Positions 1 through 7,256 of a stretch of 33,505 nt of DNA are shown piece by piece (positions within the stretch are counted from its first letter, which is position 1; every line of letters starts with the position of its first letter). The notes below the pieces were generated by a model. That model made no database searches. It saw nothing but the letters and a program-made list of their open reading frames with translations, and had not been told where the DNA came from. The translations under genes were made by a program, and so were the position numbers. The stretch is from an uncultured Spirochaetaceae bacterium (GTDB lineage: Bacteria > Spirochaetota > Spirochaetia > Sphaerochaetales > Sphaerochaetaceae): NCBI GenBank assembly GCA_944389075.1, contig CALXLA010000018.1, positions 1-33,505 on the forward strand, written 5' to 3'.

Positions 1-31
1 CGGACCATCCTATCTTAGGATAACGGTGGTC
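1..31 (+). other. 23S-5S spacer stem-loop
   Basis: This segment lies just before the 5S rRNA. Bases 3-9 (GACCATC) can pair with GGTGGTC at about 25-31 (one G-U), and TATC/GATA can form an inner helix. This is the kind of structured spacer expected between 23S and 5S in an rRNA operon transcribed rightward. The 23S gene itself is outside the window, so the assignment rests on the adjacent 5S. Confidence 0.4.
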
Positions 32-32
32 T

Positions 33-146
33 CCTGGCGGCCATAGCAGGGCGGCGATACCCGTTCCCATCCCGAACACGGAAGTAAAACGCCCTCGCGC
101 CGATGGTACTGCGGCCAAGTCCGCGGGAGAGTAGGTCGCTGCCAGG
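33..146 (+). rRNA. rrf: 5S ribosomal RNA
   Basis: The sequence folds as a 5S rRNA of about 114 nt. The terminal helix pairs CCTGGCGGC (33-41) with GCTGCCAGG (138-146), allowing one G-U. The conserved loop with CCCATCCCGAACACGGAAGT lies at about 66-86, and the GCGCCGATGGTACTGC segment of the beta domain follows at about 97-112. A T-tract and hairpin terminator follow directly, so this is the 3' end of an rRNA operon whose 16S and 23S genes lie to the left. Ends may be off by one or two bases. Confidence 0.95.
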
Positions 147-158
147 TTTTTATTTTAT

Positions 159-180
159 TCCCCATCTGGGGATTTTTTTT
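159..180 (+). terminator. Rho-independent terminator of the rRNA operon
   Basis: A TCCCC (159-163) / GGGGA (168-172) stem with a four-base ATCT loop is followed by eight T residues. It lies 12 nt after the 5S rRNA and closes the rRNA operon. Confidence 0.85.
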
Positions 181-325
181 GTATAATTGTGATTTCAGAT
201 CCGTATAATCATGATATAACCACATAATAAAATGCATTACTATGTAATTATTTGTAATGCATTGAGTTGACTTTGTTGAAAACGCATATATCCTGGTTCT
301 TCACAAAATCTTTATCGAATATTTC
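181..325. other. AT-rich intergenic stretch
   Basis: No reading frame of note is present. It contains two TATAAT hexamers (182-187 and 204-209) without convincing -35 partners, and a perfect 10-bp inverted repeat (listed separately). I see no tRNA or known RNA motif here. Confidence 0.5.
231..263. repeat. Perfect 10-bp inverted repeat
   Basis: AATGCATTAC (231-240) is mirrored by GTAATGCATT (254-263) across a 13-nt AT-rich spacer. There is no T-tract after it, so it is not an obvious terminator. It could be an operator or an RNA hairpin. It lies between the rRNA operon and the candidate small RNA promoter. Confidence 0.6.
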
Positions 326-354
326 AGGACAGATTCCATGCATGATGGTAGAAT
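326..354 (+). promoter_or_regulatory. Sigma-70-type promoter for candidate small RNA
   Basis: AGGACA (326-331) and TAGAAT (349-354) are separated by 17 nt, matching the -35 consensus at 4 of 6 and the -10 at 5 of 6 positions. The predicted start is near 361. Only about 100 nt separate it from a strong terminator at 434-460. Confidence 0.5.
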
Positions 355-360
355 ATAAAT

Positions 361-460
361 GAAATCAGAGACAGAATTATTATTTCCAATCCTCCCTGAA
401 TGTTCTCTAGGTTTCCGTTTTTGGTTTTCTGGTGTCCAGTCCGTCGGACTGGGCTTTTCT
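361..460 (+). ncRNA. Candidate small RNA of about 100 nt, family unknown
   Basis: The segment is bounded by a promoter (326-354) and a strong intrinsic terminator (434-460) and contains no plausible reading frame. AGAGACA (367-373) can pair with TGTTCTCT (401-408) with one bulge. The bacterial SRP RNA core is absent and the length is too short for 6S RNA or tmRNA. The alternative is a terminated leader (attenuator) of the gene at 499. That gene seems to have its own extended -10 box after the terminator, which favours an independent transcript. The call is inferred from signals only. Confidence 0.35.
434..460 (+). terminator. Intrinsic terminator after the candidate small RNA
   Basis: GTCCAGTCC (434-442) pairs with GGACTGGGC (446-454), including one T-G pair, across a 3-nt GTC loop, followed by TTTTCT. 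It ends 38 nt before the ATG at 499, so transcripts starting upstream should stop before that gene. Confidence 0.75.
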
Positions 461-481
461 ATGGCTAAATCAGCTGTAGTC

Positions 482-490
482 TGCTAAAAT
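482..490 (+). promoter_or_regulatory. Extended -10 promoter placing the start at the ATG of 499
   Basis: TGCTAAAAT combines a TGn extension with TAAAAT (5 of 6 to TATAAT). Its 3' end is 8 nt before the ATG at 499, so transcription would start at or next to the start codon. No Shine-Dalgarno sequence is present. The -35 region is poor (TGGCTA at 462-467). Confidence 0.45.
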
Positions 491-498
491 CGTAAAGT

Positions 499-1542
499 AT
501 GGCAATCAGATTCTTCAAACCTGCATTATATAGGAAAGATATGGACGGAGTCCTCCAGACTATGGTCGATGAGAAGATAGGCCCTGGAGAGCGTAAAAAG
601 GAATTTCTTAAGCAGATTGCTGAGTTCATCGGCAGGAAAGATGGGATTGCCTTGAGATCCTACCCTGATGTGCTTACGGCGTCTCTCATTGCTGCCGGAA
701 TATCTGAAGGGGATAAGGTCATCGTTTCAGTGCTTTCCCCGAAGATCTATCTTGAGGTTTTCAGGAAGATGGGTATCGAGGCTGTGATAGTAGATACAGA
801 TGAGCATGGGCTTCTCAGTACCGATGATGCCGCAAAGCATCTTGATGGAGCATCTGCAGTGCTTTATTTCGAACCGGTATCGCAGATCCCTCAGAGCAGC
901 GAGGACATAAAGGCCCTTGGGCTTCCCGTGATTGAGGATATAACACAGTCGATAGGCTCATATTTCGGCGATAAGGATACCGATGGATATTTCAGGGCCG
1001 GAATGGCTGGCGATATCGTCGTTGCGGCTCTTGAGGAAGATGGAGTCATCTCTACGGGAGGAGGTGCTGTTGCAGTCGCATCAAAGCAGGAATATCTTGA
1101 GAAGCTGAGGAAATTCGCAGCGCTTACTGCTCCTTATACTGATCTTCCTGATATGAATGCGGCACTTGGAATTGTCCAGCTTTCCAAGATCGATGCGCTT
1201 CTTCAGCGCAGGAATGAGATATACAGGATGTATCAGCAGTCCCAGCTTAAGAGCGAATCAAGGCTTTTCGGAAGCGCATCGCCGCTTTTCACATCAAATG
1301 GATATGGCTTCTCCGTAATCGTAAAGGCCCGTCCTGATGATTCCATTGCCTTCGCAAATAGTCATTCAGTCTCATGCAGAAGGACTTTCTCAGACAGTAT
1401 AGGATATAAGTATCAGGATAAATACGACAGATTCCCGAATGCCATTGCCGCAATCACAAGGGCAATCTCGTTCCCGCTTTATCCGTTCCTTTCGAAATCC
1501 GATCTGGAATCCGTCCAGCGCGTCATCAGCCATATAAGCTGA
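499..1542 (+). CDS. DegT/DnrJ/EryC1/StrS-fold protein lacking the PLP lysine
   Basis: This 347-residue protein has the size and layout of the DegT/DnrJ/EryC1/StrS aminotransferase family, which uses pyridoxal phosphate to make amino sugars. The segment IEDITQSIG (about 145-153) matches the family IEDaAqalG motif, where Asp contacts the pyridine nitrogen. The next motif, normally SFhptKnlTTGeGG, reads ALEEDGVISTGGGAVAV here (about 177-193) and has no lysine that could form the Schiff base. Aminotransfer is therefore unlikely. It may be a binding or regulatory pseudoenzyme, or run a non-Schiff-base reaction. It is followed 10 nt later by nadK and recN, probably in one operon. The ATG has no ribosome-binding site and sits 8 nt after an extended -10 box, suggesting a leaderless mRNA. 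The fold assignment is fairly firm; the function is unknown. Confidence 0.7.
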   Translation: MAIRFFKPALYRKDMDGVLQTMVDEKIGPGERKKEFLKQIAEFIGRKDGIALRSYPDVLTASLIAAGISEGDKVIVSVLSPKIYLEVFRKMGIEAVIVDTDEHGLLSTDDAAKHLDGASAVLYFEPVSQIPQSSEDIKALGLPVIEDITQSIGSYFGDKDTDGYFRAGMAGDIVVAALEEDGVISTGGGAVAVASKQEYLEKLRKFAALTAPYTDLPDMNAALGIVQLSKIDALLQRRNEIYRMYQQSQLKSESRLFGSASPLFTSNGYGFSVIVKARPDDSIAFANSHSVSCRRTFSDSIGYKYQDKYDRFPNAIAAITRAISFPLYPFLSKSDLESVQRVISHIS

Positions 1543-1552
1543 AGGAGGCCTC

Positions 1553-2398
1553 ATGATCCGCAAAGTCATGATTATCGCAAACGGGTCCAAGCCGGAGAGC
1601 CTCATTCTTGCTGATGAGATAATCTCCTATCTTTCACAAAAGGGCATAGGCAGCTTCATCATAAGCACAAGAAGCTGCAGGGAGAGCATCTCGGTTCCTA
1701 TGTCCACGGATCTTGTGATAACGCTAGGTGGCGACGGCACTGTGCTGTATGCTGCGAGAGCTGTCCATGACCTTGGCATCCCGATTCTTCCTGTGAATCT
1801 GGGCACTTTCGGCTATATAACGGAAATAGCAAAGGATGAATGGAAGGATGCCCTTGAGCATTATATAGAAAAAGGCGATAACATCTCACGGCGTCTCATG
1901 CTTAGAATCACAGTCAGCAGGAGAGGCAGGAGAATATGGACTGCTTCTGCTCTGAATGAGGGGGTGATATCATCATCAGGCATTGCGAAAGTCATATCGC
2001 TTGAGCTTTCGCTTGATAGCGTGAGGCTTGGCCACTTCCGTGCGGATGGCATGATTATAGCGACCCCTACAGGCTCGACAGGCTATTCGCTTGCGGCTGG
2101 CGGTCCTATCATCGATCCTGATATGTCCGCTGTGATAATCACGCCTGTATGTCCTTTCACGCTTTCAAACAGGCCGCTTGTAACATCGGGAAAGGTCGTT
2201 TCGCTTACAGTTGCCGAAGGACAGCGCACTGATCTTGTCCTCACTGCAGATGGACAGCTTGATTTTCCTCTTGAGGAAGGAGATGTGGTGACTGTAGAGA
2301 AGAGCATGAGCCGGGCGCTTCTCATAAAATCCGTGAAAAGAAGCTTCACGGATGTCATACGTGATAAGCTTCATTGGTCAGGAGCCCTCCATGCTTGA
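1553..2398 (+). CDS. nadK: NAD kinase
   Basis: NAD kinase phosphorylates NAD+ with ATP (or polyphosphate) to give NADP+ in the cytoplasm. The 281-residue product has the diagnostic GGDGT motif (residues 59-63, in LVITLGGDGTVL), where the Asp is catalytic. It also has the second family signature TPTGSTGYSLAAGGPI in the C-terminal half and the nearby NEGVISSSG segment. The length is normal for bacterial NadK. A clear ribosome-binding site, AAGGAGG, lies just before the ATG. The end overlaps the recN start by 8 nt, and nadK-recN adjacency is common in bacteria, so the two are likely co-transcribed and translationally coupled. Confidence 0.95.
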   Translation: MIRKVMIIANGSKPESLILADEIISYLSQKGIGSFIISTRSCRESISVPMSTDLVITLGGDGTVLYAARAVHDLGIPILPVNLGTFGYITEIAKDEWKDALEHYIEKGDNISRRLMLRITVSRRGRRIWTASALNEGVISSSGIAKVISLELSLDSVRLGHFRADGMIIATPTGSTGYSLAAGGPIIDPDMSAVIITPVCPFTLSNRPLVTSGKVVSLTVAEGQRTDLVLTADGQLDFPLEEGDVVTVEKSMSRALLIKSVKRSFTDVIRDKLHWSGALHA

Positions 2399-4037
2399 GA
2401 GACTTTTAGTCAGGAATTATGTGCTTATAGATCATCTGGACCTCGATTTCAGTCAGGGATTCTCCGTATTCACAGGCGAGACTGGCTCCGGTAAGTCAAT
2501 CATGCTTGGAGCCCTTTCCCTCCTTCTTGGCGCGAAAGCCGATAAGGATGCGGTAAGGAGAGGCGAGGAGTCTGCAGAGATTTCCGGAATATTCACGGCC
2601 ACAGGCGAAGATGTCGAGAACTGGCTTCATGAACATGAGATTGCAGCTGAGGATGATGAAATCATAATAAGGCGCACGATTAAGGCGAATGGCCGCTCTT
2701 CATACTCAATCAACGGATCACCTGTGACGAGGACAGAAGGCGAGGAACTCGGCCAGCTTCTTGTCGATATCTCATCACAGCATGCCCATCAGTCGCTTAT
2801 GAAGACAGATGTCCTGCGCAAGCTTGTCGATAAGGCTGCATCTGCAGACCAGCTTTTCTCTGAATACAAGGCTGTCTATAAATCATTGAAGGCAAAGGAG
2901 AAGGAGAGAGAGAAGCTTTCATCGCTGATCTCATCCGCCTCTGAAGAGAATGATTACATGGCGTACTGCCTGAAGGAACTCGATGAGGCAGAACTCCGCG
3001 AAGGAGAGGATGATGATATCCGGGCAAGGCTCTCTGTGATAAATTCCTCGGAATTCCTTAAGGAAACACTTTCTTCCCTTTCCGATGAGCTCAGGGCTTC
3101 ATCTGAGTCGCTTTCTCAGTCCCTGATGCTTCTCCGGAAGGCAGAGAAGAAGGATGCTGCGCTCTCTTCCCTGGCAGAGAGGCTCGAAAGCCTTTCGATT
3201 GAGTGCGATGATATCCTGCTTTCCGTAAGGGAGCATCTTTCATCCATTGATTACTCAGAGGAAGAGCTGGAGGCCATGAATGCACGCCTTTCCGTCCTCC
3301 AGAAGATAAAAAGGCGCTTCGGACCTGGATTGTCTGATGCCATAAGGAGACGCGAGGAATACAGGGAGAAGCTCAGGCTTTCCGATGATGGCGCCGAAAG
3401 GCTTCAGGATATCGAGGGGGAGATCAGGAAGCTGTCGGATGAGGCAGAGCGGCTTTCTGAGGCTATAACAGAGAAACGCAGGGAGACTGCCTCGTCGCTT
3501 TCATCTGCAATAAAAGATAATCTCCATAAGCTTGGGATGCCTTCCGCAGAGTTCGTCATCCGCATAACGCCATCAGGACAGCTCAGGGAGCACGGTGCCG
3601 ATGATATCGAATTCCTCATTGCTCCGAATAAAGGCGAGAAGCTCAGTCCTGTCCAGAATACCGCATCTGGTGGTGAGCTCAGCAGGATAATGCTTTCTCT
3701 CAAGGCTGCGCTCAAGGCAGAGGGCGATGTCGATATCTTCATATTCGATGAGATCGATACCGGAATCGGAGGAGCTGTCGCCAATGCTGTCGGCGATGAG
3801 CTTCTTGAGCTTTCGCGCTCTTCCCAGGTGATCGCGATTACCCATCTGCCGCAGATCGCTGTCAGGGCCTCATCCCATTTCCTTGTCTATAAGCAGGAAT
3901 CCGATGGACGCACTGTCTCTCATATCAGGAGAATAGATGGGGAAGAGAGGGTAGAGGAAACCGCCCGCCTCCTGTCCGGGGATGCGAGCGGCATCGCGAT
4001 CGAGCATGCAAGGAAACTACTCGAAGTTCAGGGCTAG
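2391..4037 (+). CDS. recN: DNA repair protein RecN
   Basis: RecN is an SMC-like ATPase acting at double-strand breaks during recombinational repair. The product is 548 residues, the usual RecN length. Walker A is GETGSGKS (29-36), the ABC signature is TASGGELSR, and Walker B is IFDEIDTGIGG. Between them lies a long charged coiled-coil region (about 150-380) as expected. I chose ATG 2391 rather than the in-frame GTG at 2352, because RecN proteins begin MLxxLxIxNxxLID and the ATG follows a GGAG element at 2381-2384. The gene overlaps the nadK end by 8 nt. Its last 21 nt overlap the end of the convergent GH57 gene. Confidence 0.96.
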   Translation: MLERLLVRNYVLIDHLDLDFSQGFSVFTGETGSGKSIMLGALSLLLGAKADKDAVRRGEESAEISGIFTATGEDVENWLHEHEIAAEDDEIIIRRTIKANGRSSYSINGSPVTRTEGEELGQLLVDISSQHAHQSLMKTDVLRKLVDKAASADQLFSEYKAVYKSLKAKEKEREKLSSLISSASEENDYMAYCLKELDEAELREGEDDDIRARLSVINSSEFLKETLSSLSDELRASSESLSQSLMLLRKAEKKDAALSSLAERLESLSIECDDILLSVREHLSSIDYSEEELEAMNARLSVLQKIKRRFGPGLSDAIRRREEYREKLRLSDDGAERLQDIEGEIRKLSDEAERLSEAITEKRRETASSLSSAIKDNLHKLGMPSAEFVIRITPSGQLREHGADDIEFLIAPNKGEKLSPVQNTASGGELSRIMLSLKAALKAEGDVDIFIFDEIDTGIGGAVANAVGDELLELSRSSQVIAITHLPQIAVRASSHFLVYKQESDGRTVSHIRRIDGEERVEETARLLSGDASGIAIEHARKLLEVQG

Positions 4038-6344
4038 ATATGTCTTCCTCGCAAGATCTTCCGGTACGGCTGTCTCCTTCTCTCCTGAGTAATATGGGTA
4101 GACAGCATCCTGAAGACTTCCGATTTCAGGCTTGAATCCATGACTGTAGGCCATACTCAGGGTCTCATCGATCTCAAGTGCTTCCTTTTCCTTGAATCCG
4201 TTCTTCCTTATTGTGTCCGCAAGGTATCCTGCATTCTGGGAGAATATAGTGTTGATCGATTCGATATCTGTATTGCGTCCGCATTTCTTCACGAAGTCGA
4301 TCATGTTCCCGAGAATCTCCTTTTTCTCGGCCGATGGAATCGTGACATAGACAGTGAACAGGGATTTGATGATCTTGAGCGTAAGACCGAGGTTCTCCAT
4401 GATATTCGTCTCGAGCGGGACATACTTCGAGTTTTTCACGAGCATTGAGAAGTGACGCATGTCACGGGCAAGGTCCGCAAGTTCCGAGAATGTCATTGAA
4501 CTCATCGATGCGTCGATCCAGTGATAGAGGTCATCCATCATCCTGAGAGGTATATCCTGATTCGTGACGCGGATTCTGTTTATCGGGTTGTCATTCCTGT
4601 CATTCTGGCAGATGTACAGATTGATGCCGTTGTCTATCGATGATGATGAGAGCACCGTGAACCGTGACATCTCCATCGCCACTGTATCGACTATATCAGC
4701 AGAATAGTTCTCGCTATTGCCCTCAACCTGATCGTGGGAGAGTATGAAACGGCCATAACGGCTTATCCTGAGATTCTCAGGTGCGAAGATCCTGTTGAGG
4801 AAGAAGCAGAGGGCCGCCTCAGCTTCGCCCGGAAGTCCTTTTGATTCCTCTTGTGCTATGTTCATCCCATCGCCCTGGGCCTTGATGTTCGACTTAGCCG
4901 CTCTCAGGTCTGCGAGGAACGGATATAGCAGGTCTCCCTGATAGTAAGGCTGGAACATCTTTATGGCATATAGCGCATATTTGATATTCTGCCTTGGCTC
5001 GATGCCTGAGATATCCGAGAAGAAGAAACCGCACGATGTGAACGAGAAATGCTTGTTCTTCATTCCTGAAATAAGGGATGCAAGTTCGACATCATAGCTT
5101 GAGTCGAATGAATATTCACTATGGAGCTTCTCGATGAAAGTCCTCATGCTGACAGCCTCTGTGATGCAGTCTGCCGCCTTTGAGAGTATCTCCGCCGCAT
5201 TCACCTTGCTGTGGAATATCTTCTCAAGTTCTGCCTGGAAGATCGAGTCGAGCTTATCCGCAAGATTCCTCAGGCCGTTTCTCAGAGGCGTGCGCCATGC
5301 CTGATTCCAGCCAGGCTCGCCGCCGGTGGTGCAGCCGCAATCCTTGTACCATCTTGAAACTCCATGAGAGCACGACCAGCTTGTACCTCTGCCATCTTCT
5401 CCCTTGTGGAGCTCCGCATGCTTTGATGCAGGATGCTTCTCAAGATAGGATGCGTAATTGTCGAATATGAAATCATCCCTTTCCGTGACTTTCCTTATAA
5501 GGGCTGCGAGTGCCATATCGCCATAAGGCTCATGGTGACCATAGATCTCGCCATCTGTAGCTGTATGTATCAGAGGCTTCTGCTCACTGTCCCTGATAGA
5601 CTTCAGTGTCTGATAGAGATTGTCCGCAGACTGGAGCATATGGCCGAATGAGATGCCTTCTGCAAGTCCCGGGTGGTAGAAGAATGCGCTTATCGTCTTT
5701 CCGCCAGCTCCTGTCAGGATGAAAGGCTCCCAGTATGGCGCAGGTTTCCCATCAAGCGATGTGAGGACGCCATCATCATCTTCCACGGCTCTGCACTGCC
5801 ACGGGGACAGCACGATGAACTTTATGCCCTCATCTGCCAGCATGGCTATGACATCTGGATTGACTCCTGCTTCCGGAAGCCACATGCCCTCTGCCTTCCT
5901 TCCGAATCTGTTCTCGAAATCCCTGGCCCCCCATTCAATCTGGAGTTTTGCGTCACATGGCTTGTCAAGGGGAAGGATCGTATGGTTGAAGCTCTGGGCC
6001 ATCGCATTGCCATGGCCCAGCCTTTCCAGGGATTTCCTGTCTGCTTCCTTCAGAAGCTCCTCGACCTCGGGATGCTCATCGCGTATCCAGGAAAGGAGGG
6101 TAGGGCCGAAATTGTATGATATATATGAGAAATTGTTCGTTATCGAGATGACACGCCTCTCTGCAGAGAGATACCTTGAGTGCACATTCGCATTGTAGCA
6201 GTCATGGTAGATCCTTTCGTTCCAGTCTTCATAAGGCGATGCGCTTGGCTGTTTCGGTATGACTCCTGTGAAAGGGTTTTCCCTTGGAGGCTGATAGAAA
6301 TGCCCATGAAGGATGAGCGATGTTCGTTCTTTTCTGATGTCCAT
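4017..6344 (-). CDS. Glycoside hydrolase family 57 protein with DUF3536
   Basis: The 775-residue protein has an N-terminal GH57 catalytic domain and a long C-terminal DUF3536 region. GH57 enzymes are retaining alpha-glucan hydrolases or transferases. Visible family motifs are HGHFYQPPRENPF (13-25), WLPEAGV with the nucleophile candidate Glu158, and ATDGEIYGHHEPYG with the acid/base candidate Asp264, so it looks catalytically competent. The substrate cannot be read from sequence. It sits divergently from a DUF4912-branching enzyme pair, which suggests storage-polysaccharide metabolism. I chose the ATG at 6344 because homologues start just before LILHGHFYQP. The upstream in-frame TTG at 6380 overlaps the putative -35 box. 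A -10 box ends 6 nt before the ATG and no Shine-Dalgarno is visible, so it may be leaderless. No signal peptide is seen. Confidence 0.88.
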   Translation of the reverse strand: MDIRKERTSLILHGHFYQPPRENPFTGVIPKQPSASPYEDWNERIYHDCYNANVHSRYLSAERRVISITNNFSYISYNFGPTLLSWIRDEHPEVEELLKEADRKSLERLGHGNAMAQSFNHTILPLDKPCDAKLQIEWGARDFENRFGRKAEGMWLPEAGVNPDVIAMLADEGIKFIVLSPWQCRAVEDDDGVLTSLDGKPAPYWEPFILTGAGGKTISAFFYHPGLAEGISFGHMLQSADNLYQTLKSIRDSEQKPLIHTATDGEIYGHHEPYGDMALAALIRKVTERDDFIFDNYASYLEKHPASKHAELHKGEDGRGTSWSCSHGVSRWYKDCGCTTGGEPGWNQAWRTPLRNGLRNLADKLDSIFQAELEKIFHSKVNAAEILSKAADCITEAVSMRTFIEKLHSEYSFDSSYDVELASLISGMKNKHFSFTSCGFFFSDISGIEPRQNIKYALYAIKMFQPYYQGDLLYPFLADLRAAKSNIKAQGDGMNIAQEESKGLPGEAEAALCFFLNRIFAPENLRISRYGRFILSHDQVEGNSENYSADIVDTVAMEMSRFTVLSSSSIDNGINLYICQNDRNDNPINRIRVTNQDIPLRMMDDLYHWIDASMSSMTFSELADLARDMRHFSMLVKNSKYVPLETNIMENLGLTLKIIKSLFTVYVTIPSAEKKEILGNMIDFVKKCGRNTDIESINTIFSQNAGYLADTIRKNGFKEKEALEIDETLSMAYSHGFKPEIGSLQDAVYPYYSGEKETAVPEDLARKTYLALNFE

Positions 6345-6350
6345 ATGGCG

Positions 6351-6380
6351 ATGATACCATAAGGAGGATGCAAATACCAA
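6351..6380 (-). promoter_or_regulatory. Promoter of the GH57/DUF3536 gene, apparently leaderless
   Basis: On the minus strand TTGGTA (6375-6380) and TATCAT (6351-6356) are 18 nt apart, matching consensus at 4 of 6 and 5 of 6 positions. Only 6 nt separate the -10 from the ATG, placing the transcription start at the start codon. Confidence 0.55.
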
Positions 6381-6500
6381 CGATAAGTCGCAACCCTATA
6401 TATGGAGATGCCCTGATCGGAGTCGAGTCGTCGGATGGCTATTTAAATCGGGTCAGTGCATTTCCCTAGTTATGATGCATTGACCATATCTGGTGTTTTA

Positions 6501-6529
6501 TTGACATGTTTTGATGTTTTCCATAGAGT
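6501..6529 (+). promoter_or_regulatory. Promoter of the DUF4912-branching enzyme operon
   Basis: A perfect TTGACA (6501-6506) lies 17 nt before TAGAGT (6524-6529). The predicted start is near 6536, just before a purine-rich ribosome-binding site (AAAGAGGG, 6545-6552) and the GTG at 6558. This promoter rules out the upstream in-frame ATG at 6456 for the main transcript. Confidence 0.65.
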
Positions 6530-6557
6530 GTATAGAGCAGGAAAAAGAGGGTATTTT

Positions 6558-7256
6558 GTGATATTAGTCAACATCGAATCTCTATCTTTGTCAGAACTCA
6601 GGAACATAGCTGAACAGGAGGGGATATCCGATTCGGACGTCATGGACAGGGACGAGCTTGTCGAAGCTCTCCAGGAGAAATACGAAGAAGAGGATGATGC
6701 ACCCGATAGCGATACCAATACTCGCTATCTTTCAGGTATTACCGATTTCCGTGGCATGGGAAACTATGTTGAAGGACTTCCAGGCGTCGTAGATCTTCCG
6801 GATGATTATGCAGATACCGAAATCCATCTGGTTCTCCGCAACTGCCTCTGGGCATACTGCTTCTGGACATTCTCCCAGAAGGATGCGGATGAGATTGCCG
6901 ATACTGGCCGTTCTGTCTATCTCTCTGTCACGATTATGGCTGATGGCAAGACAGAGCACTTTGAAGTCCCTGCGGCTCTTGGCGATAATGAATGGAATCT
7001 AAGCATACCTTATGGCAATGGCTGGGCAGAGGTAAGCCTCGTATCCGGTAAAGGCGATGAGAGGCGTGTCCACGCTGTCTCGAAGCGGATCCAGCTTATT
7101 GATCCATACTGGCTGAGGCATGAAGATGAGATGAAGGCAAGCGATTTGCTTTACAGGGTATATCTATCCCTCCTCAAGACAAAGGAAGGCGCTGTGGTTG
7201 AGAATCAGGTAGTAGAGGATATTGTGGAGCTTTTCAGGAAGGAGGACATCAGATGA
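6558..7256 (+). CDS. DUF4912 protein with Rho-N/SAP-like N-terminus
   Basis: The 232-residue product starts with a short helical Rho N-terminal/SAP-like module (residues 8-40, LSLSELRNIAEQEGI...DELVEAL). An acidic linker follows (about 41-55). The DUF4912 core (about 70-215) contains the aromatic segment LRNCLWAYCFWTF and the later LIDPYWLR. No catalytic residues are evident. DUF4912 genes are often found beside GH57 glucan enzymes; here the end overlaps the branching-enzyme ATG by 4 nt (ATGA), indicating tight coupling. A carbohydrate-associated accessory or regulatory role is an inference. The GTG start at 6558 was preferred over ATG 6456 because of the promoter and ribosome-binding site lying between them. 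Confidence 0.8.
   Translation: MILVNIESLSLSELRNIAEQEGISDSDVMDRDELVEALQEKYEEEDDAPDSDTNTRYLSGITDFRGMGNYVEGLPGVVDLPDDYADTEIHLVLRNCLWAYCFWTFSQKDADEIADTGRSVYLSVTIMADGKTEHFEVPAALGDNEWNLSIPYGNGWAEVSLVSGKGDERRVHAVSKRIQLIDPYWLRHEDEMKASDLLYRVYLSLLKTKEGAVVENQVVEDIVELFRKEDIR

Noticed and set aside
361-460. SRP RNA or other known small RNA at the candidate ncRNA
   Set aside because: The conserved SRP core (GGTCAGG...GGAAGCAGC type) is absent and no tRNA-like or RNase P motif is seen.
6345-6380. Upstream TTG start for the GH57/DUF3536 gene
   Set aside because: It falls within the predicted -35 box, has no ribosome-binding site, and extends the protein beyond the family N-terminus.
6456-6557. Upstream ATG for the DUF4912 gene
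   Set aside because: A consensus TTGACA promoter lies downstream of it and the 34 extra residues resemble no family N-terminus; GTG 6558 has a good ribosome-binding site.
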